The translations under genes were made by a program, and so were the position numbers. This document shows, piece by piece, positions 1 through 8,090 of a stretch of 21,641 nt of DNA (positions within the stretch are counted from its first letter, which is position 1; each line of letters begins with the position of its first letter). Source of the DNA: Gemmatimonadales bacterium UBA7835 (GTDB lineage: Bacteria; Gemmatimonadota; Gemmatimonadetes; Longimicrobiales; Gaopeijiaceae); the NCBI GenBank assembly GCA_002500925.1, contig DLTN01000101.1, forward strand, positions 1 through 21,641. The letters run 5' to 3'. Below the pieces are notes generated by a model. The model worked only from the letters and a program-made list of their open reading frames with translations, searched no databases and was not told where the DNA came from.

Positions 1-1271
1 GGAGCGTTAAGGGCGAGCTCCCGCCCAATGATCACCCTCTGCTGATTCCCCCCAGAGAGAAACCGGGCCCTCGTCTCTGTAGACGGTGCCACCACCTCGA
101 ACCGAGTCCGAATCCTCTCAGCCTCGTCACGCAACACGCCCCACGGCATCATTACACTGGGCCCAAATTCCTCCATCCGGGAAAGTGCTAGTGCCACGTT
201 CTCGGTAAGGTCAAAATCGGCTACGAGACCTTCGGCATGCCGATCCTGAGGAATGAAGGCGACCTCTTTCGGGATGTCAGCTCGGCCCAAGCTCGGAGAC
301 TTACGGCCTGAGAGAACTAGTGCCAGATCATGCTGACCATTTCCTTCTACCCCTGCTATCCCTCGTACTTCCCCAGCCCTTACCTCCAGCTGCACACCTT
401 TCAGGCTATCAGCATGCACAGCGACCAAACTCGCAACCACTGTCCCACCGCGCGCTGTTGATAGTGACGCCACACTCGCGCCACCGGACACCTGAGCATT
501 TCCCGCAACCACCGCATCACTCGATGGGCCGGCCTGTTCTCCAATCGCAACCTCATCGGCAACCCCGTCTCCTAACATCTTTGCAACCAATTTCCGGACA
601 GAGACCTGGGACCTCGGTGCAGTCATAGCCGTCCGACCAGTTCTAAGAACTGTCAGTCTGTCCGAGACAGCAAGCACCTCATCGAGCTTGTGAGCAACGA
701 GCGCTACTGCTCGACCTTCACGCGCCAAATCTCTCAACAAGGCGAAGAGTCCATCTGCTTCTTCGGGTGTCAGCACTGCAGTCGGCTCGTCCAGAACAAG
801 AACCTGAGGGTCCCGGAGAAGAGCCTTGAGAATCTCGGTCCGCTGACGATCTCCAACACCGAGCTCCGACACGTTTGTCTCCAGTGGAACCCGCAACCCA
901 GTCCTCGCCATCGTCGCTTCAACCGCCGCGCCGGCTTCACTAAACGAACGGCCCCTGAGGCCCAGCCTCAGATTATCACGCACTGATAGTGCGGGGACTA
1001 GAGTGAAATGTTGATGCACTAAGCCAATCCCAAGGGACCAAGCGTCCCGAGGGCTGCGCAACTTCACCAATGCGCCCCCTACCTCGATTCCGCCCGAGTC
1101 CGGGGACACCAGACCCCCGAGCACATTGAGGAGTGTGGACTTTCCGGCACCATTAGCCCCGAGCACCCCATGCACCTCTCCAGGATAGAGGTCGAGGTCA
1201 GCGCCGGACAGTGCTTGGATTAACCCGAAACGCCGGTCGATACTGCGCAGACGGACAAGAGGTTGGCTCAC
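1..1271 (-). CDS. ABC transporter ATP-binding protein, nucleoside/sugar type (partial, C-terminus beyond window)
   Basis: I read an unbroken 423-codon frame from a GTG at 1271 down to the left edge. It holds two ATPase cassettes, as in the RbsA/NupO (YufO) family that powers import with BMP-type binding proteins. Cassette 1 has Walker A GANGAGKST (residues 38-46), a Q-loop near VHQHF (85-89), a relaxed signature LGVGDRQ (137-143), Walker B with LDEPT (160-164) and the H-loop His194. Cassette 2 has the family's degenerate Walker A, GVEGNGQ (307-313, no lysine), then a PQDR Q-loop (341-344) and a canonical LSGGNQQ signature (405-411). So only one ATP site is likely to be fully competent, which is normal for this family. 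The GTG lies one base beyond the BMP stop codon and a GAGGG motif precedes it, so the two are one operon. Permease genes are expected to the left. Nucleoside is the best substrate guess; the sequence does not prove it. Confidence 0.93.
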   Translation of the reverse strand, partial: MSQPLVRLRSIDRRFGLIQALSGADLDLYPGEVHGVLGANGAGKSTLLNVLGGLVSPDSGGIEVGGALVKLRSPRDAWSLGIGLVHQHFTLVPALSVRDNLRLGLRGRSFSEAGAAVEATMARTGLRVPLETNVSELGVGDRQRTEILKALLRDPQVLVLDEPTAVLTPEEADGLFALLRDLAREGRAVALVAHKLDEVLAVSDRLTVLRTGRTAMTAPRSQVSVRKLVAKMLGDGVADEVAIGEQAGPSSDAVVAGNAQVSGGASVASLSTARGGTVVASLVAVHADSLKGVQLEVRAGEVRGIAGVEGNGQHDLALVLSGRKSPSLGRADIPKEVAFIPQDRHAEGLVADFDLTENVALALSRMEEFGPSVMMPWGVLRDEAERIRTRFEVVAPSTETRARFLSGGNQQRVIIGRELALNA

Positions 1272-1272
1272 C

Positions 1273-2319
1273 CTAGGGACCCTCGGGCTCGCCCTCCACG
1301 AAGACTACCCGTGGTACGTCGATCTCCCCTGTTCTAATCAAAGCCTTAGTGCTAGAGATACGCTCAATCTCCTCACCCGATAAGCGATCGCGCAGCATCG
1401 GATTGATAACGAACTCAATTATACCCTGTTCCGTATTTGCATAGATCGGAGCACCTCCAACATTTCCCTCCTGCCACATCTTAGCCGCACTGAAGAATGC
1501 TTCCGCGATTCGAATGACCACACTGCCCAGAACAACCTCGGGGGCTAACTCATTCTGATTACTGTTCATCCCAATGGCGTAGGCAACGCGGCCTTCCGCT
1601 ACTGCCTCCCTAACAGCCTGGAACACGGCCAAGGAAGCATTATCCAGATTATGTATGATTACATCAGCTCCCTGGCTCAGTTGCGCGACAGTAGCCTCTT
1701 TCGCCGCCGCCAAGTCATCCCAGTCACCCGTATAGACTTGCAGCACCTCAATCTCCGGATCAACAGCATGCACGCCCGCCTCGAAGGCTAGAAACGCGCC
1801 ACGTGCCGGTGGGATTTCAACACCCCCCACCATCCCCACGACTTTCGATTCCGTCACATACGCCGCGGTGACGCCAGCCAGATAGCTTCCTTCTTCTAAT
1901 CGGAAAATCAGAGGCACCACATTGGGCGAAACACGACCGCCGCCGGACACAACGATCGTTACGTCTGGGAATTGCTGTCCCGCCCGGATTGCGGCGTCCT
2001 GATACTCGTTACCGTGCGCGAAAATGATCCCGTAGCCGGAAGACGCATAGGCAATGAACGCCTCGTCAAATTCAGCAGGGGTAGCAGTTTGCTGGTGACT
2101 CACCGAGGCGCCCATGGAGTCTTCAATCATCATGAGGCCAGCATACCCTCCAGCATACCAACCCACATCAGTGACTGGGCCAGCGGTGAGGAGTGCGGCT
2201 CGGAAATTACCTTCCGTCGTATTCGAGCCCTGACTAACGCAGGCCGTGGTGACCCAAACCAAGGCAATAGCGAATGGTTGCAACCTACGCAGGCTCAGGT
2301 ACCCATTTGCGAGTTGCAT
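1273..2319 (-). CDS. BMP/Med-family substrate-binding lipoprotein of an ABC importer
   Basis: This is a 348-residue BMP-family (PnrA/Med-like) periplasmic binding protein that captures the ligand for the ATPase encoded next to it. A basic, hydrophobic signal peptide ends at Cys27 (VTTAC), so the mature protein is probably a lipoprotein. Family hallmarks are DVGWYAGGYAGL near residues 51-62, a FDEAF/IIFAHG block, the EEGSYLAGVTAAY segment with KVVGMVGG, and ADVIIHNLDNA in the second lobe. Length is normal for the family. The ATG at 2319 is preceded by AGGA about 12 bases upstream. Known relatives bind purine nucleosides; that this one does is inferred from the family and the neighbouring ATPase. 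The 155 bases upstream are shared with the divergent symporter gene. Confidence 0.92.
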   Translation of the reverse strand: MQLANGYLSLRRLQPFAIALVWVTTACVSQGSNTTEGNFRAALLTAGPVTDVGWYAGGYAGLMMIEDSMGASVSHQQTATPAEFDEAFIAYASSGYGIIFAHGNEYQDAAIRAGQQFPDVTIVVSGGGRVSPNVVPLIFRLEEGSYLAGVTAAYVTESKVVGMVGGVEIPPARGAFLAFEAGVHAVDPEIEVLQVYTGDWDDLAAAKEATVAQLSQGADVIIHNLDNASLAVFQAVREAVAEGRVAYAIGMNSNQNELAPEVVLGSVVIRIAEAFFSAAKMWQEGNVGGAPIYANTEQGIIEFVINPMLRDRLSGEEIERISSTKALIRTGEIDVPRVVFVEGEPEGP

Positions 2320-2474
2320 GACTTTATTTTTCCTGGAGTTAGAGGTGTTGTCTGCGCTTTGGATAAACCTGTGGCTGTCGGAGGTTCAGTACGCTGGATA
2401 TCTTCGGGCCAGAAATTCCGCGCAGTGAGCACCTACCCCTCGCGGGACACCGCTGTCACCCCCTCGGAGATCGC

Positions 2475-3893
2475 ATGACTGAGCAGCGCGGAAACTGGAC
2501 CTCCAGTGCCGGCTTCATACTTGCCGCCACCGGAAGCGCCATCGGCTTAGGTAACCTCTGGAAGTTCCCATTCATCACCTGGGAAAACAACGGAGGCGCC
2601 TTCGTACTCGTGTATCTCGTGTGCATCGCAGCTGTCGGACTTCCGATAATGATGGCCGAGCTCCTGATAGGCCGGAAAACACAGCAGAGTGCGGTTGGAG
2701 CCTTGAAAGAAGCCGTCGGGCCCGCCTGGGGTTTAGTAGGGCTTTGGGGTGTACTCTGCGGCTTCACTCTGCTCAGCTACTACACCGTCATCGCCGGATG
2801 GTCACTGTACTTCTTCGCTAAGACGGCAGGTTGGATGGTCGGGGGCTTCCCGACGGGGACATCGCTCGGCCAAGTGTTCACGGAGCAATCGGCGAATGGA
2901 GGGCTTCAGATAGCACTCTCCTTGGGCTTTAGCGTGGCAACCGTGTCGGTCGTGTACTTCGGCGTCCAGAAGGGCATCGAGAAGATCGCTCGACTATTTC
3001 TGCCCGTGCTCTTTGTAATCCTCGCCCTGCTATTCATGGTTTCCTTCGCGATGGACGGCTCGCGCGAGGCGCTTACGTTCATCTTCCGGCCCAGTTTTAA
3101 CGAGCTGGACGGGGGCAGCGTCCTAGAAGCTCTGGGCCATGCGTTCTTCACGCTCTCTTTGGGCATGGGCGCAATGATCACCTACGGATCGTACATAGCG
3201 CGCAATCAGTCGGTCGTGAAAGCCTCAGGTATCATCGTTTTGCTCGATACCGTTATAGCGCTAGTCGCGACAGTTATCATGTTCACGGTCATCTTCACGG
3301 CAGGTATGCAAGACCAAGTGGGCGACACCGGTACCGTGGGCATGCTCTTTATCTCGCTGCCCCAGCTGTTTTTCGCCGAGGGCATCGTGCCGGGAGGCGC
3401 GGTTCTGGCGCCGCTATTCTACGTGCTTGTCGCGCTCGCCGCCCTGACATCGACCATGTCCCTACTGGAGGTCGTCACATCCTATATCATAGACGAGCAC
3501 GGAATCGAACGCGGAAAAGCCACGCTCGCATGCGGTGGCGTGGTCTTCCTCTTCACGATTCTGGCAGCCCTCTCCTTCGGTGGTGCAGACTTCGCGAGCA
3601 ACCTCTCGGCACCCGGCCGTCTCGGGGACCTTCTCTTCGCTGGCAAGACAAGCTGGTTCGGCATGGCTGACCACTTCGTATCCAACTGGATGCTTCCAAC
3701 TGGCGGTCTCGCTATCACCGTCGCTGTCGGCTGGTTCATGACTCGAGAAGCCACCGAAAGTGAGCTGGTCGATGAAACGGTTCCCGGATGGTTCAATTAC
3801 AACACATGGCGCTTCTTTATCCGCTACATCTCCCCCGCAGCGGTTGCTGCCATCGTGGTCGCTGTCCTCTTCTTCGGTGTAGACTTCAGCTAA
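2475..3893 (+). CDS. SLC6-family (neurotransmitter:sodium symporter-like) transporter
   Basis: This is a 472-residue polytopic membrane protein of the NSS/SLC6 family, which couples Na+ entry to uptake of amino acids or related compounds across the inner membrane. The N-terminus carries the family signature: ATGSAIGLGNLWKFPF (residues 18-33) and NNGGAFVLVYL, which build the Na+ and substrate site around the broken helix 1. Later conserved blocks include GFTLLSYYTVIAGW (helix 3) and FFTLSLGMGAMITYGSY (helix 6/7 region). I count about 11-12 hydrophobic segments, as in LeuT/MhsT. A GGAG at 2466-2469 sits 5 bases from the ATG. A TetR-type regulator follows on the same strand and could respond to the same substrate. 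The substrate itself cannot be told from the sequence. Confidence 0.93.
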   Translation: MTEQRGNWTSSAGFILAATGSAIGLGNLWKFPFITWENNGGAFVLVYLVCIAAVGLPIMMAELLIGRKTQQSAVGALKEAVGPAWGLVGLWGVLCGFTLLSYYTVIAGWSLYFFAKTAGWMVGGFPTGTSLGQVFTEQSANGGLQIALSLGFSVATVSVVYFGVQKGIEKIARLFLPVLFVILALLFMVSFAMDGSREALTFIFRPSFNELDGGSVLEALGHAFFTLSLGMGAMITYGSYIARNQSVVKASGIIVLLDTVIALVATVIMFTVIFTAGMQDQVGDTGTVGMLFISLPQLFFAEGIVPGGAVLAPLFYVLVALAALTSTMSLLEVVTSYIIDEHGIERGKATLACGGVVFLFTILAALSFGGADFASNLSAPGRLGDLLFAGKTSWFGMADHFVSNWMLPTGGLAITVAVGWFMTREATESELVDETVPGWFNYNTWRFFIRYISPAAVAAIVVAVLFFGVDFS

Positions 3894-3932
3894 TTGATCC
3901 GTTGTCAGATAAAGCTCTCTGGCCCCTTAACG

Positions 3933-3961
3933 TTGTTTGGACTCATCGATGGAACTAGAAT
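3933..3961 (+). promoter_or_regulatory. sigma70-like promoter of the TetR-family gene
   Basis: A TTGTTT (-35, 3933-3938) and a TAGAAT (-10, 3956-3961) are separated by exactly 17 bases. Each resembles the sigma70 consensus (4/6 and 5/6). A start site 6-9 bases after the -10 would fall at about 3967-3970, leaving almost no leader before the TTG codon at 3974. Confidence 0.55.
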
Positions 3962-3971
3962 CATATTCTAG
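3955..3971. promoter_or_regulatory. Palindromic operator candidate (CTAGAAT-CAT-ATTCTAG)
   Basis: This is a perfect 7-bp inverted repeat with a 3-base spacer. It covers the -10 box and the expected start site of the TetR gene and ends two bases before the TTG start codon. Many TetR-family proteins repress their own gene through a palindrome of this size at this position. Binding by the neighbouring product is inferred. Confidence 0.6.
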
Positions 3972-3973
3972 AT

Positions 3974-4654
3974 TTGGAGAAAACCATCGCCACACCCAAG
4001 CCAGCGCAGATCCGTGCACCTAAGCAGTCACGCTCTAAGCGGACCCTAGAACGTATAGTGGCGGCTTCTCTTGAGCTTCTCGAGGCTGAGGGCCTGACTG
4101 GGCTAACGGTCCACAAGGTTGTCGCCAAGGCTGGATCCTCCGTTGGATCGTTTTATGCTCGATTTGATGGGAAGGAGGACCTTCTCGACTACCTTGGCGA
4201 GCGCTTGTGGACCGAAGCGCTAGAACGATGGGAGCTCGCGCTCGAAACCCGTGACTGGTCGACACTCAGCCTAGATGAAGTTGCAGAGGGATCGGTTGGC
4301 TTGCTCATAGACGCGCAGCGGTCTCGATCAGATTACCTGAAGGCGCTTGATTGGGCCTCGGGCCGCCAGAGCGACGCCTACGAGAGGTTCAGGGGAGAGT
4401 TGCTCTTGGGGCTCGGCCTGCTACTTCTAGAGCACCGCGAATCGATAACTCATCCTGACCCTGCACTCGCTGTTCGCATAGGCCTGCGAGCCGTTCTGGG
4501 CACAGTGGATGCAGAAATCCGAGCCACCGAGGATCGCTTGGGTCGCGACTCACTCGCAGCAGAAGCTCGCACCCTGCTCTTGGGATACCTCACCGGAAAC
4601 GCTAGCCCCGCGGCGCCAGCAACTGGGGTGGACTTCTTCGATGTGTGGGGCTAA
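3974..4654 (+). CDS. TetR/AcrR-family transcriptional regulator
   Basis: This 226-residue protein has a TetR-type N-terminal DNA-binding domain. Helices at residues 24-40 (RTLERIVAASLELLEAEG) lead into the HTH at about 44-63 (LTVHKVVAKAGSSVGSFYARF), followed by the usual KEDLLDYL. The C-terminal part, from about 75, is helical and variable, as expected of a ligand pocket and dimer interface. The TTG at 3974 is the only plausible start: an in-frame TAG lies at 3956 and no other in-frame start precedes the HTH. There is no Shine-Dalgarno sequence, and the promoter places transcription start only a few bases upstream, so the mRNA may be nearly leaderless. Autoregulation is likely. The 81-base gap to the symporter gene suggests a shared role, but this is unproven. 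Confidence 0.9.
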   Translation: MEKTIATPKPAQIRAPKQSRSKRTLERIVAASLELLEAEGLTGLTVHKVVAKAGSSVGSFYARFDGKEDLLDYLGERLWTEALERWELALETRDWSTLSLDEVAEGSVGLLIDAQRSRSDYLKALDWASGRQSDAYERFRGELLLGLGLLLLEHRESITHPDPALAVRIGLRAVLGTVDAEIRATEDRLGRDSLAAEARTLLLGYLTGNASPAAPATGVDFFDVWG

Positions 4655-4774
4655 GCCAACAACTCTCTTTAACCTTTTCCGGGTTCCTCTATCTTGAGTT
4701 ACTAAGTTCGCCTGCCAGTCAAGCTGCAACGTTATACCCATCCAGGCGTATCAGCTTTATAGACAGGCCAGAGA

Positions 4775-4810
4775 ATGACCAAGCCCAAAGAGAATACGGC
4801 ATCTAAGTGA
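4775..4810 (+). CDS. Possible 11-codon leader ORF overlapping the next start
   Basis: ATG at 4775 opens MTKPKENTASK, and its TGA (4808-4810) overlaps a GTG at 4807 that begins the next gene (GTGA overlap). A weak purine-rich stretch (AGGCCAGAGA) precedes it. It could couple translation of the downstream gene, but an ORF this short can arise by chance. Confidence 0.2.
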   Translation: MTKPKENTASK

Positions 4811-6186
4811 TATTCATGAGCAACAAGCTAGCTAACATAAAAGTGGTGCTTTGCGCAGCCCTTGTAGCGAGTGGAGCAAGTGCCCTGACTGACTCTGCTT
4901 TGGCAGCGCAGGAAGGGACAGTGGCATCACTCGCCGGGCTCGTTTTCGACAGCACAACCATGGCTCCGCTCGTAGGAGCTCGAGTAGCCGTGATGGGCAC
5001 AAGTGCTGTGAGCACAACCGACGAGGGTGGACGGTTCCTGCTAAGTGAGGTCCCGGCGGGCGCTTATTGGGTGTCCTTCTTTCACCCCCGCTTGCAGGAA
5101 CTCGGCGTCAGCGCGCCGCCCAAGCAGGTCGAGCTCTCTTCAGGAGTCACAGGGAACACGATTCTAGCCGTACCATCTGAGGAAACGTTGCTCATGGGGT
5201 GGTGCTTGGCCGAGCAACCACCTGCGGGCTCAGCCGCTATCGCTGGAATCGTCACCGATTCCATCACCGGTGTACCCATGCCGCGGGCAATCGTAACCGC
5301 CGAACCTATAAGCCGCCTGCCGGGCCTACGACCAGTCGAGGTGCGCACCGATGACACAGGCTACTTCCGCATGTGCACGTTACGCGGCGACTTGGACACG
5401 AAGCTACAGGCACACTTCGGAACAAGTTCGGGGAGAAGTATAGAGGTCTACGTGCCGGCCGGAACTGCGGTACTACAGGACCTGATCCTCCTTATGTCCT
5501 CGGAGGGGACCCTAGAAGGACTGGTCCTCGACTACCTAACCGGTGATCCTGTAACGGGGGCACTAGTCTCAGTCGCTGGCACGTCGAGCTCATCGCTCAC
5601 AGACAACATGGGTCGCTTTCTGTTAGACGATTTGCCACCAGGTCGACATCTCGTGACGACAGACCACATTGCCTTCGAAGAACGAACTGACTCAGTGACG
5701 ATCTTCAGTCAAGAAACGGTTGACATTGAAGTAAGCCTAGCGACCGAAGCCCTGGAGGTAGAGGGTCTAGTGGTGACGGCCCGGACTCGGTTCGGGAGGA
5801 CTAGCCTAGCGGGAGATGCTAAGCGGGCCGACTTCATTTCACGCGAGGAAATCGAGGCCATGCTGCCCCGAGTGAGGGCCACAGAGGACCTGCTTCGCAA
5901 CATGAACGTGCCCGGCTTTAGGATACGACGTGTCGAAGAACAAGACCCAATCACAGGTGTCAGGGTTCCCGTTCTCTGCATCGAGGTAAGCCGACGCGGA
6001 GGCGGGGAAGGCTGCGTGATGGCCTCAGTCGCACTGAACGACGTGCTAATCCCCTTCCCTGAGCAGTTTCTTATAGACCTAGATCCAAACATTATCGATC
6101 GGATTGAAATCCTAAGTCCAATCGACGCGGCCTTCCAATTTGGGACGGCAGCCGGTAACGGCGTGGTAGCGATCTACACGCGATGA
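4807..6186 (+). CDS. Secreted protein with three carboxypeptidase-regulatory-like repeats and a C-terminal TonB-plug-like domain
   Basis: Numbering is from the ATG at 4816 (456 residues); the GTG at 4807 would add three. A signal peptide ends near ALAAQ (about residue 31). Three beta-sandwich repeats of the CarboxypepD_reg type follow at about 36-119, 139-226 and 231-309, each with a G-V-D-T-G-P-V-A core and repeats 1 and 3 with DxxGRFLL. The segment 312-456 (EGLVVTAR through GNGVVAIYTR) matches a TonB-dependent receptor plug, ending in the typical EIL-SPIDAAFQFG-GNGVV pattern. There is no outer-membrane barrel, so this is not a receptor. Cys388 and Cys400 could form a disulfide. Function is unknown; a periplasmic binding or scaffold role is a guess. 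Neither start has a strong ribosome binding site. Confidence 0.85.
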   Translation: MIFMSNKLANIKVVLCAALVASGASALTDSALAAQEGTVASLAGLVFDSTTMAPLVGARVAVMGTSAVSTTDEGGRFLLSEVPAGAYWVSFFHPRLQELGVSAPPKQVELSSGVTGNTILAVPSEETLLMGWCLAEQPPAGSAAIAGIVTDSITGVPMPRAIVTAEPISRLPGLRPVEVRTDDTGYFRMCTLRGDLDTKLQAHFGTSSGRSIEVYVPAGTAVLQDLILLMSSEGTLEGLVLDYLTGDPVTGALVSVAGTSSSSLTDNMGRFLLDDLPPGRHLVTTDHIAFEERTDSVTIFSQETVDIEVSLATEALEVEGLVVTARTRFGRTSLAGDAKRADFISREEIEAMLPRVRATEDLLRNMNVPGFRIRRVEEQDPITGVRVPVLCIEVSRRGGGEGCVMASVALNDVLIPFPEQFLIDLDPNIIDRIEILSPIDAAFQFGTAAGNGVVAIYTR

Positions 6187-6214
6187 ATTCCTACATAACC
6201 TGCCGGAACAACAG

Positions 6215-7177
6215 CTATCGAGTCAGGGCATCAAGGTTGAGGCTCGAGGCATCGACATACCAAATATCGTAATAACCACTCGCGCCCCTGCGATCGCTAG
6301 CAAAGAAAAAGGTGCTTCCATCGGGCGAGAAGCTCGGGTACCCATCGTTAAAAGCTGAGTTAAAAGGGGCAGGAAGATGCACTGCCGCATCCCACCCAAA
6401 GCTATTGCGACGCGAAACGTAAAGATCTTGGTTACCCGGAGCCGTCGCATCCCGGTAAGCTTGGAAAATCAGAAAGTTCCCACCCGGAACAAGTACCGCA
6501 TTCGACTCGTCACCTGTTGAATTCAATGTTAGAGCAGTAGGGTGCCCGTATGTGCCGTCAGGCCCGACCTGTGACCTGTAGATGTCGGCACCCCAATCAG
6601 GATCAGCCCGAGACCAGAAGAGGATCGACCCATCTGGAAGCATAGAAGGGCCCATCTCCATACCTGAGCCGAAGTCCTCTTGATCCAGTCTCGGTCGATT
6701 GACTGCACCACTTAGCGGAGTCGGTATTCCCCAGCCTGCTTCAGTTCGTTCACTTATCCATATGTTGTCACTCCGGTCTCCCGACTCAGGCATCGGACGA
6801 CGAGATACGAAGACCATTGACGCTCCGTCACTTGAGACGTGTGGAGCCTCGTCATGAACGCCTGAGAACAACCAGCGAACGGGCTCGCTCCACAGCCCCT
6901 CCCGAAAGTAGGATACGAATATTTGAGCCTGCCCCCCCCGGGCCCGGCGGGTAAAATAAGCCTCTCTAGCATCGGGACTGAAAGTGATCCCGTACTCTCG
7001 CATCTCCGTGGAGATTACTCCAGGCTCAAAGAGACTGGGGCGGACAGGCGAAGACGTTGTCCAAGTGGCGCTTGATTCAGCCCCACAAGCCTGTATCGAG
7101 ATGGCCAAGACAAGTAACAAGGCGCGTGACCATAACGAGTTTCGGTGACCGGAGTCGATCGTCTCTCCCTCGCTCAT
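6215..7177 (-). CDS. PD40/TolB-like beta-propeller lipoprotein
   Basis: From the ATG at 7177 the product is 320 residues, with a signal sequence whose lipobox ends at Cys31 (SIQAC). In-frame ATGs at 7267 and 7261 would add about 30 residues ahead of the signal peptide, so I prefer the shorter form. The mature part holds about five WD40-like PD40 blades, with repeated SPDG/SSDG/LPDG cores: GITFSPDAREAYFTR, PHVSSDGASMVFVSRR, PSMLPDGSILFWSR, NAVLVPGGNFLIFQ and YPSFSPDGSTFFFASDRRG. These match the TolB propeller, a protein-protein interaction fold, without the TolB N-terminal domain. It lies last on the strand after the DsbA-like gene, so it may be co-transcribed. It is convergent with the plug-domain gene, only 28 bases away. 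The binding partner is unknown. Confidence 0.85.
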   Translation of the reverse strand: MSEGETIDSGHRNSLWSRALLLVLAISIQACGAESSATWTTSSPVRPSLFEPGVISTEMREYGITFSPDAREAYFTRRARGGQAQIFVSYFREGLWSEPVRWLFSGVHDEAPHVSSDGASMVFVSRRPMPESGDRSDNIWISERTEAGWGIPTPLSGAVNRPRLDQEDFGSGMEMGPSMLPDGSILFWSRADPDWGADIYRSQVGPDGTYGHPTALTLNSTGDESNAVLVPGGNFLIFQAYRDATAPGNQDLYVSRRNSFGWDAAVHLPAPFNSAFNDGYPSFSPDGSTFFFASDRRGASGYYDIWYVDASSLNLDALTR

Positions 7178-7295
7178 GCAAAAGCGCTGTCCCGGCGAGC
7201 TCCCGCTGGATCTACCCGCGACCAGGGTTACTAAGACATCACCCCGCACTTCCCAAACCATAGGCATCTCGACAACTCAAACCTTAAGCTGCCTT

Positions 7296-8090
7296 CTAGG
7301 GGCCCGCCCCGCCTGCTCCACCACCCACCTCGCCTGAGCCTTCCTGGAGTGACTGTAGTTCGTTGTGAGCCGCCGCCAGTACGTCACGAAAAACCTGCAA
7401 CGGTAGCGCACCCTGGATTGGTGGCCATCCGATCACCACAAAGGTCGGCGTTCCTCGAACCCCGATTTGCTGGGCGAGAGTAGTCGCCGACGCGATTCTC
7501 GGAATTCGCTCATCCAATGCGAGACACGCTTCGAATGATGCCATATCGACCCCCAATTCCGAGACCCAGCCATGCACTAGAGCCTCCGGCTCTCCGCTTC
7601 CCTTCCAAACCGCCTGATCCGTCCAAAGGCGACCATTCAATGCCTCGAACGCATCTGGGCTTTGAGCGTAGGCGCACTCAGCGGCTTCGGTCACAGCGAG
7701 AGAGTTCTCAAACATACCGGTGATATACGGCACAAATTTCCACTCAACCATTCCCGCCTCGATAAACTCTTCGAGGATCGGGCCGAAGCTTTCCTCATGA
7801 AATTTGCGGCAATAACCGCAACCGTAATCGGACATTTCCAAGACTTTCACAAGCGCAGTGGTGTCACCACGGTTAAAACCCACCTCCGCGACTGACACCC
7901 GCGGTCCCTGAGAGGCCAAAGACTCATCGACGGCCAGTGTCGTCGAGACGCCGTCCCCCGCCGGCTGTGCCAATAGACTGCGTGTGATGTCCTCGGTCCC
8001 ATCTGCAGTGTCAGAGGCAGAGTCACCCGCTGAACAGGCTAAGGTGGCCGTAAGTGCAAAAACGAAAAACGCCCGGAATCCAGCTTTCAT
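7296..8090 (-). CDS. DsbA-like thioredoxin-fold lipoprotein (thiol:disulfide oxidoreductase)
   Basis: This is a 264-residue periplasmic thiol oxidoreductase of the DsbA/DSBA_2 type. A short signal peptide ends at Cys19 (ATLAC), giving a membrane-anchored lipoprotein. The redox site is C91-G-Y-C94 in the EMSDYGCGYCRKFHEE context, with the cis-proline loop RGTPTF (Pro215). Cys139 and Cys189 could form a second disulfide. A spacer of about 60 residues lies between lipid anchor and domain, and the C-terminus is a glycine-rich tail (GEVGGGAGGAGP). The ATG overlaps the CcdA stop by one base (TGATG), so translation is coupled. With CcdA as partner, a reducing or isomerising role (as in cytochrome c maturation or DsbC-like repair) is more likely than oxidation, but direction cannot be read from sequence. 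Confidence 0.92.
   Translation of the reverse strand: MKAGFRAFFVFALTATLACSAGDSASDTADGTEDITRSLLAQPAGDGVSTTLAVDESLASQGPRVSVAEVGFNRGDTTALVKVLEMSDYGCGYCRKFHEESFGPILEEFIEAGMVEWKFVPYITGMFENSLAVTEAAECAYAQSPDAFEALNGRLWTDQAVWKGSGEPEALVHGWVSELGVDMASFEACLALDERIPRIASATTLAQQIGVRGTPTFVVIGWPPIQGALPLQVFRDVLAAAHNELQSLQEGSGEVGGGAGGAGP

Noticed and set aside
320..986. Plus-strand frames of about 100 residues
   Set aside because: They lie opposite the ATPase gene, which has full Walker and signature motifs on the minus strand; the plus-strand products are low-complexity and lack any domain.
2246..2478. Plus-strand frames across the BMP start and the symporter promoter
   Set aside because: They overlap the signal peptide of the BMP lipoprotein and have no recognisable domain or start signal.
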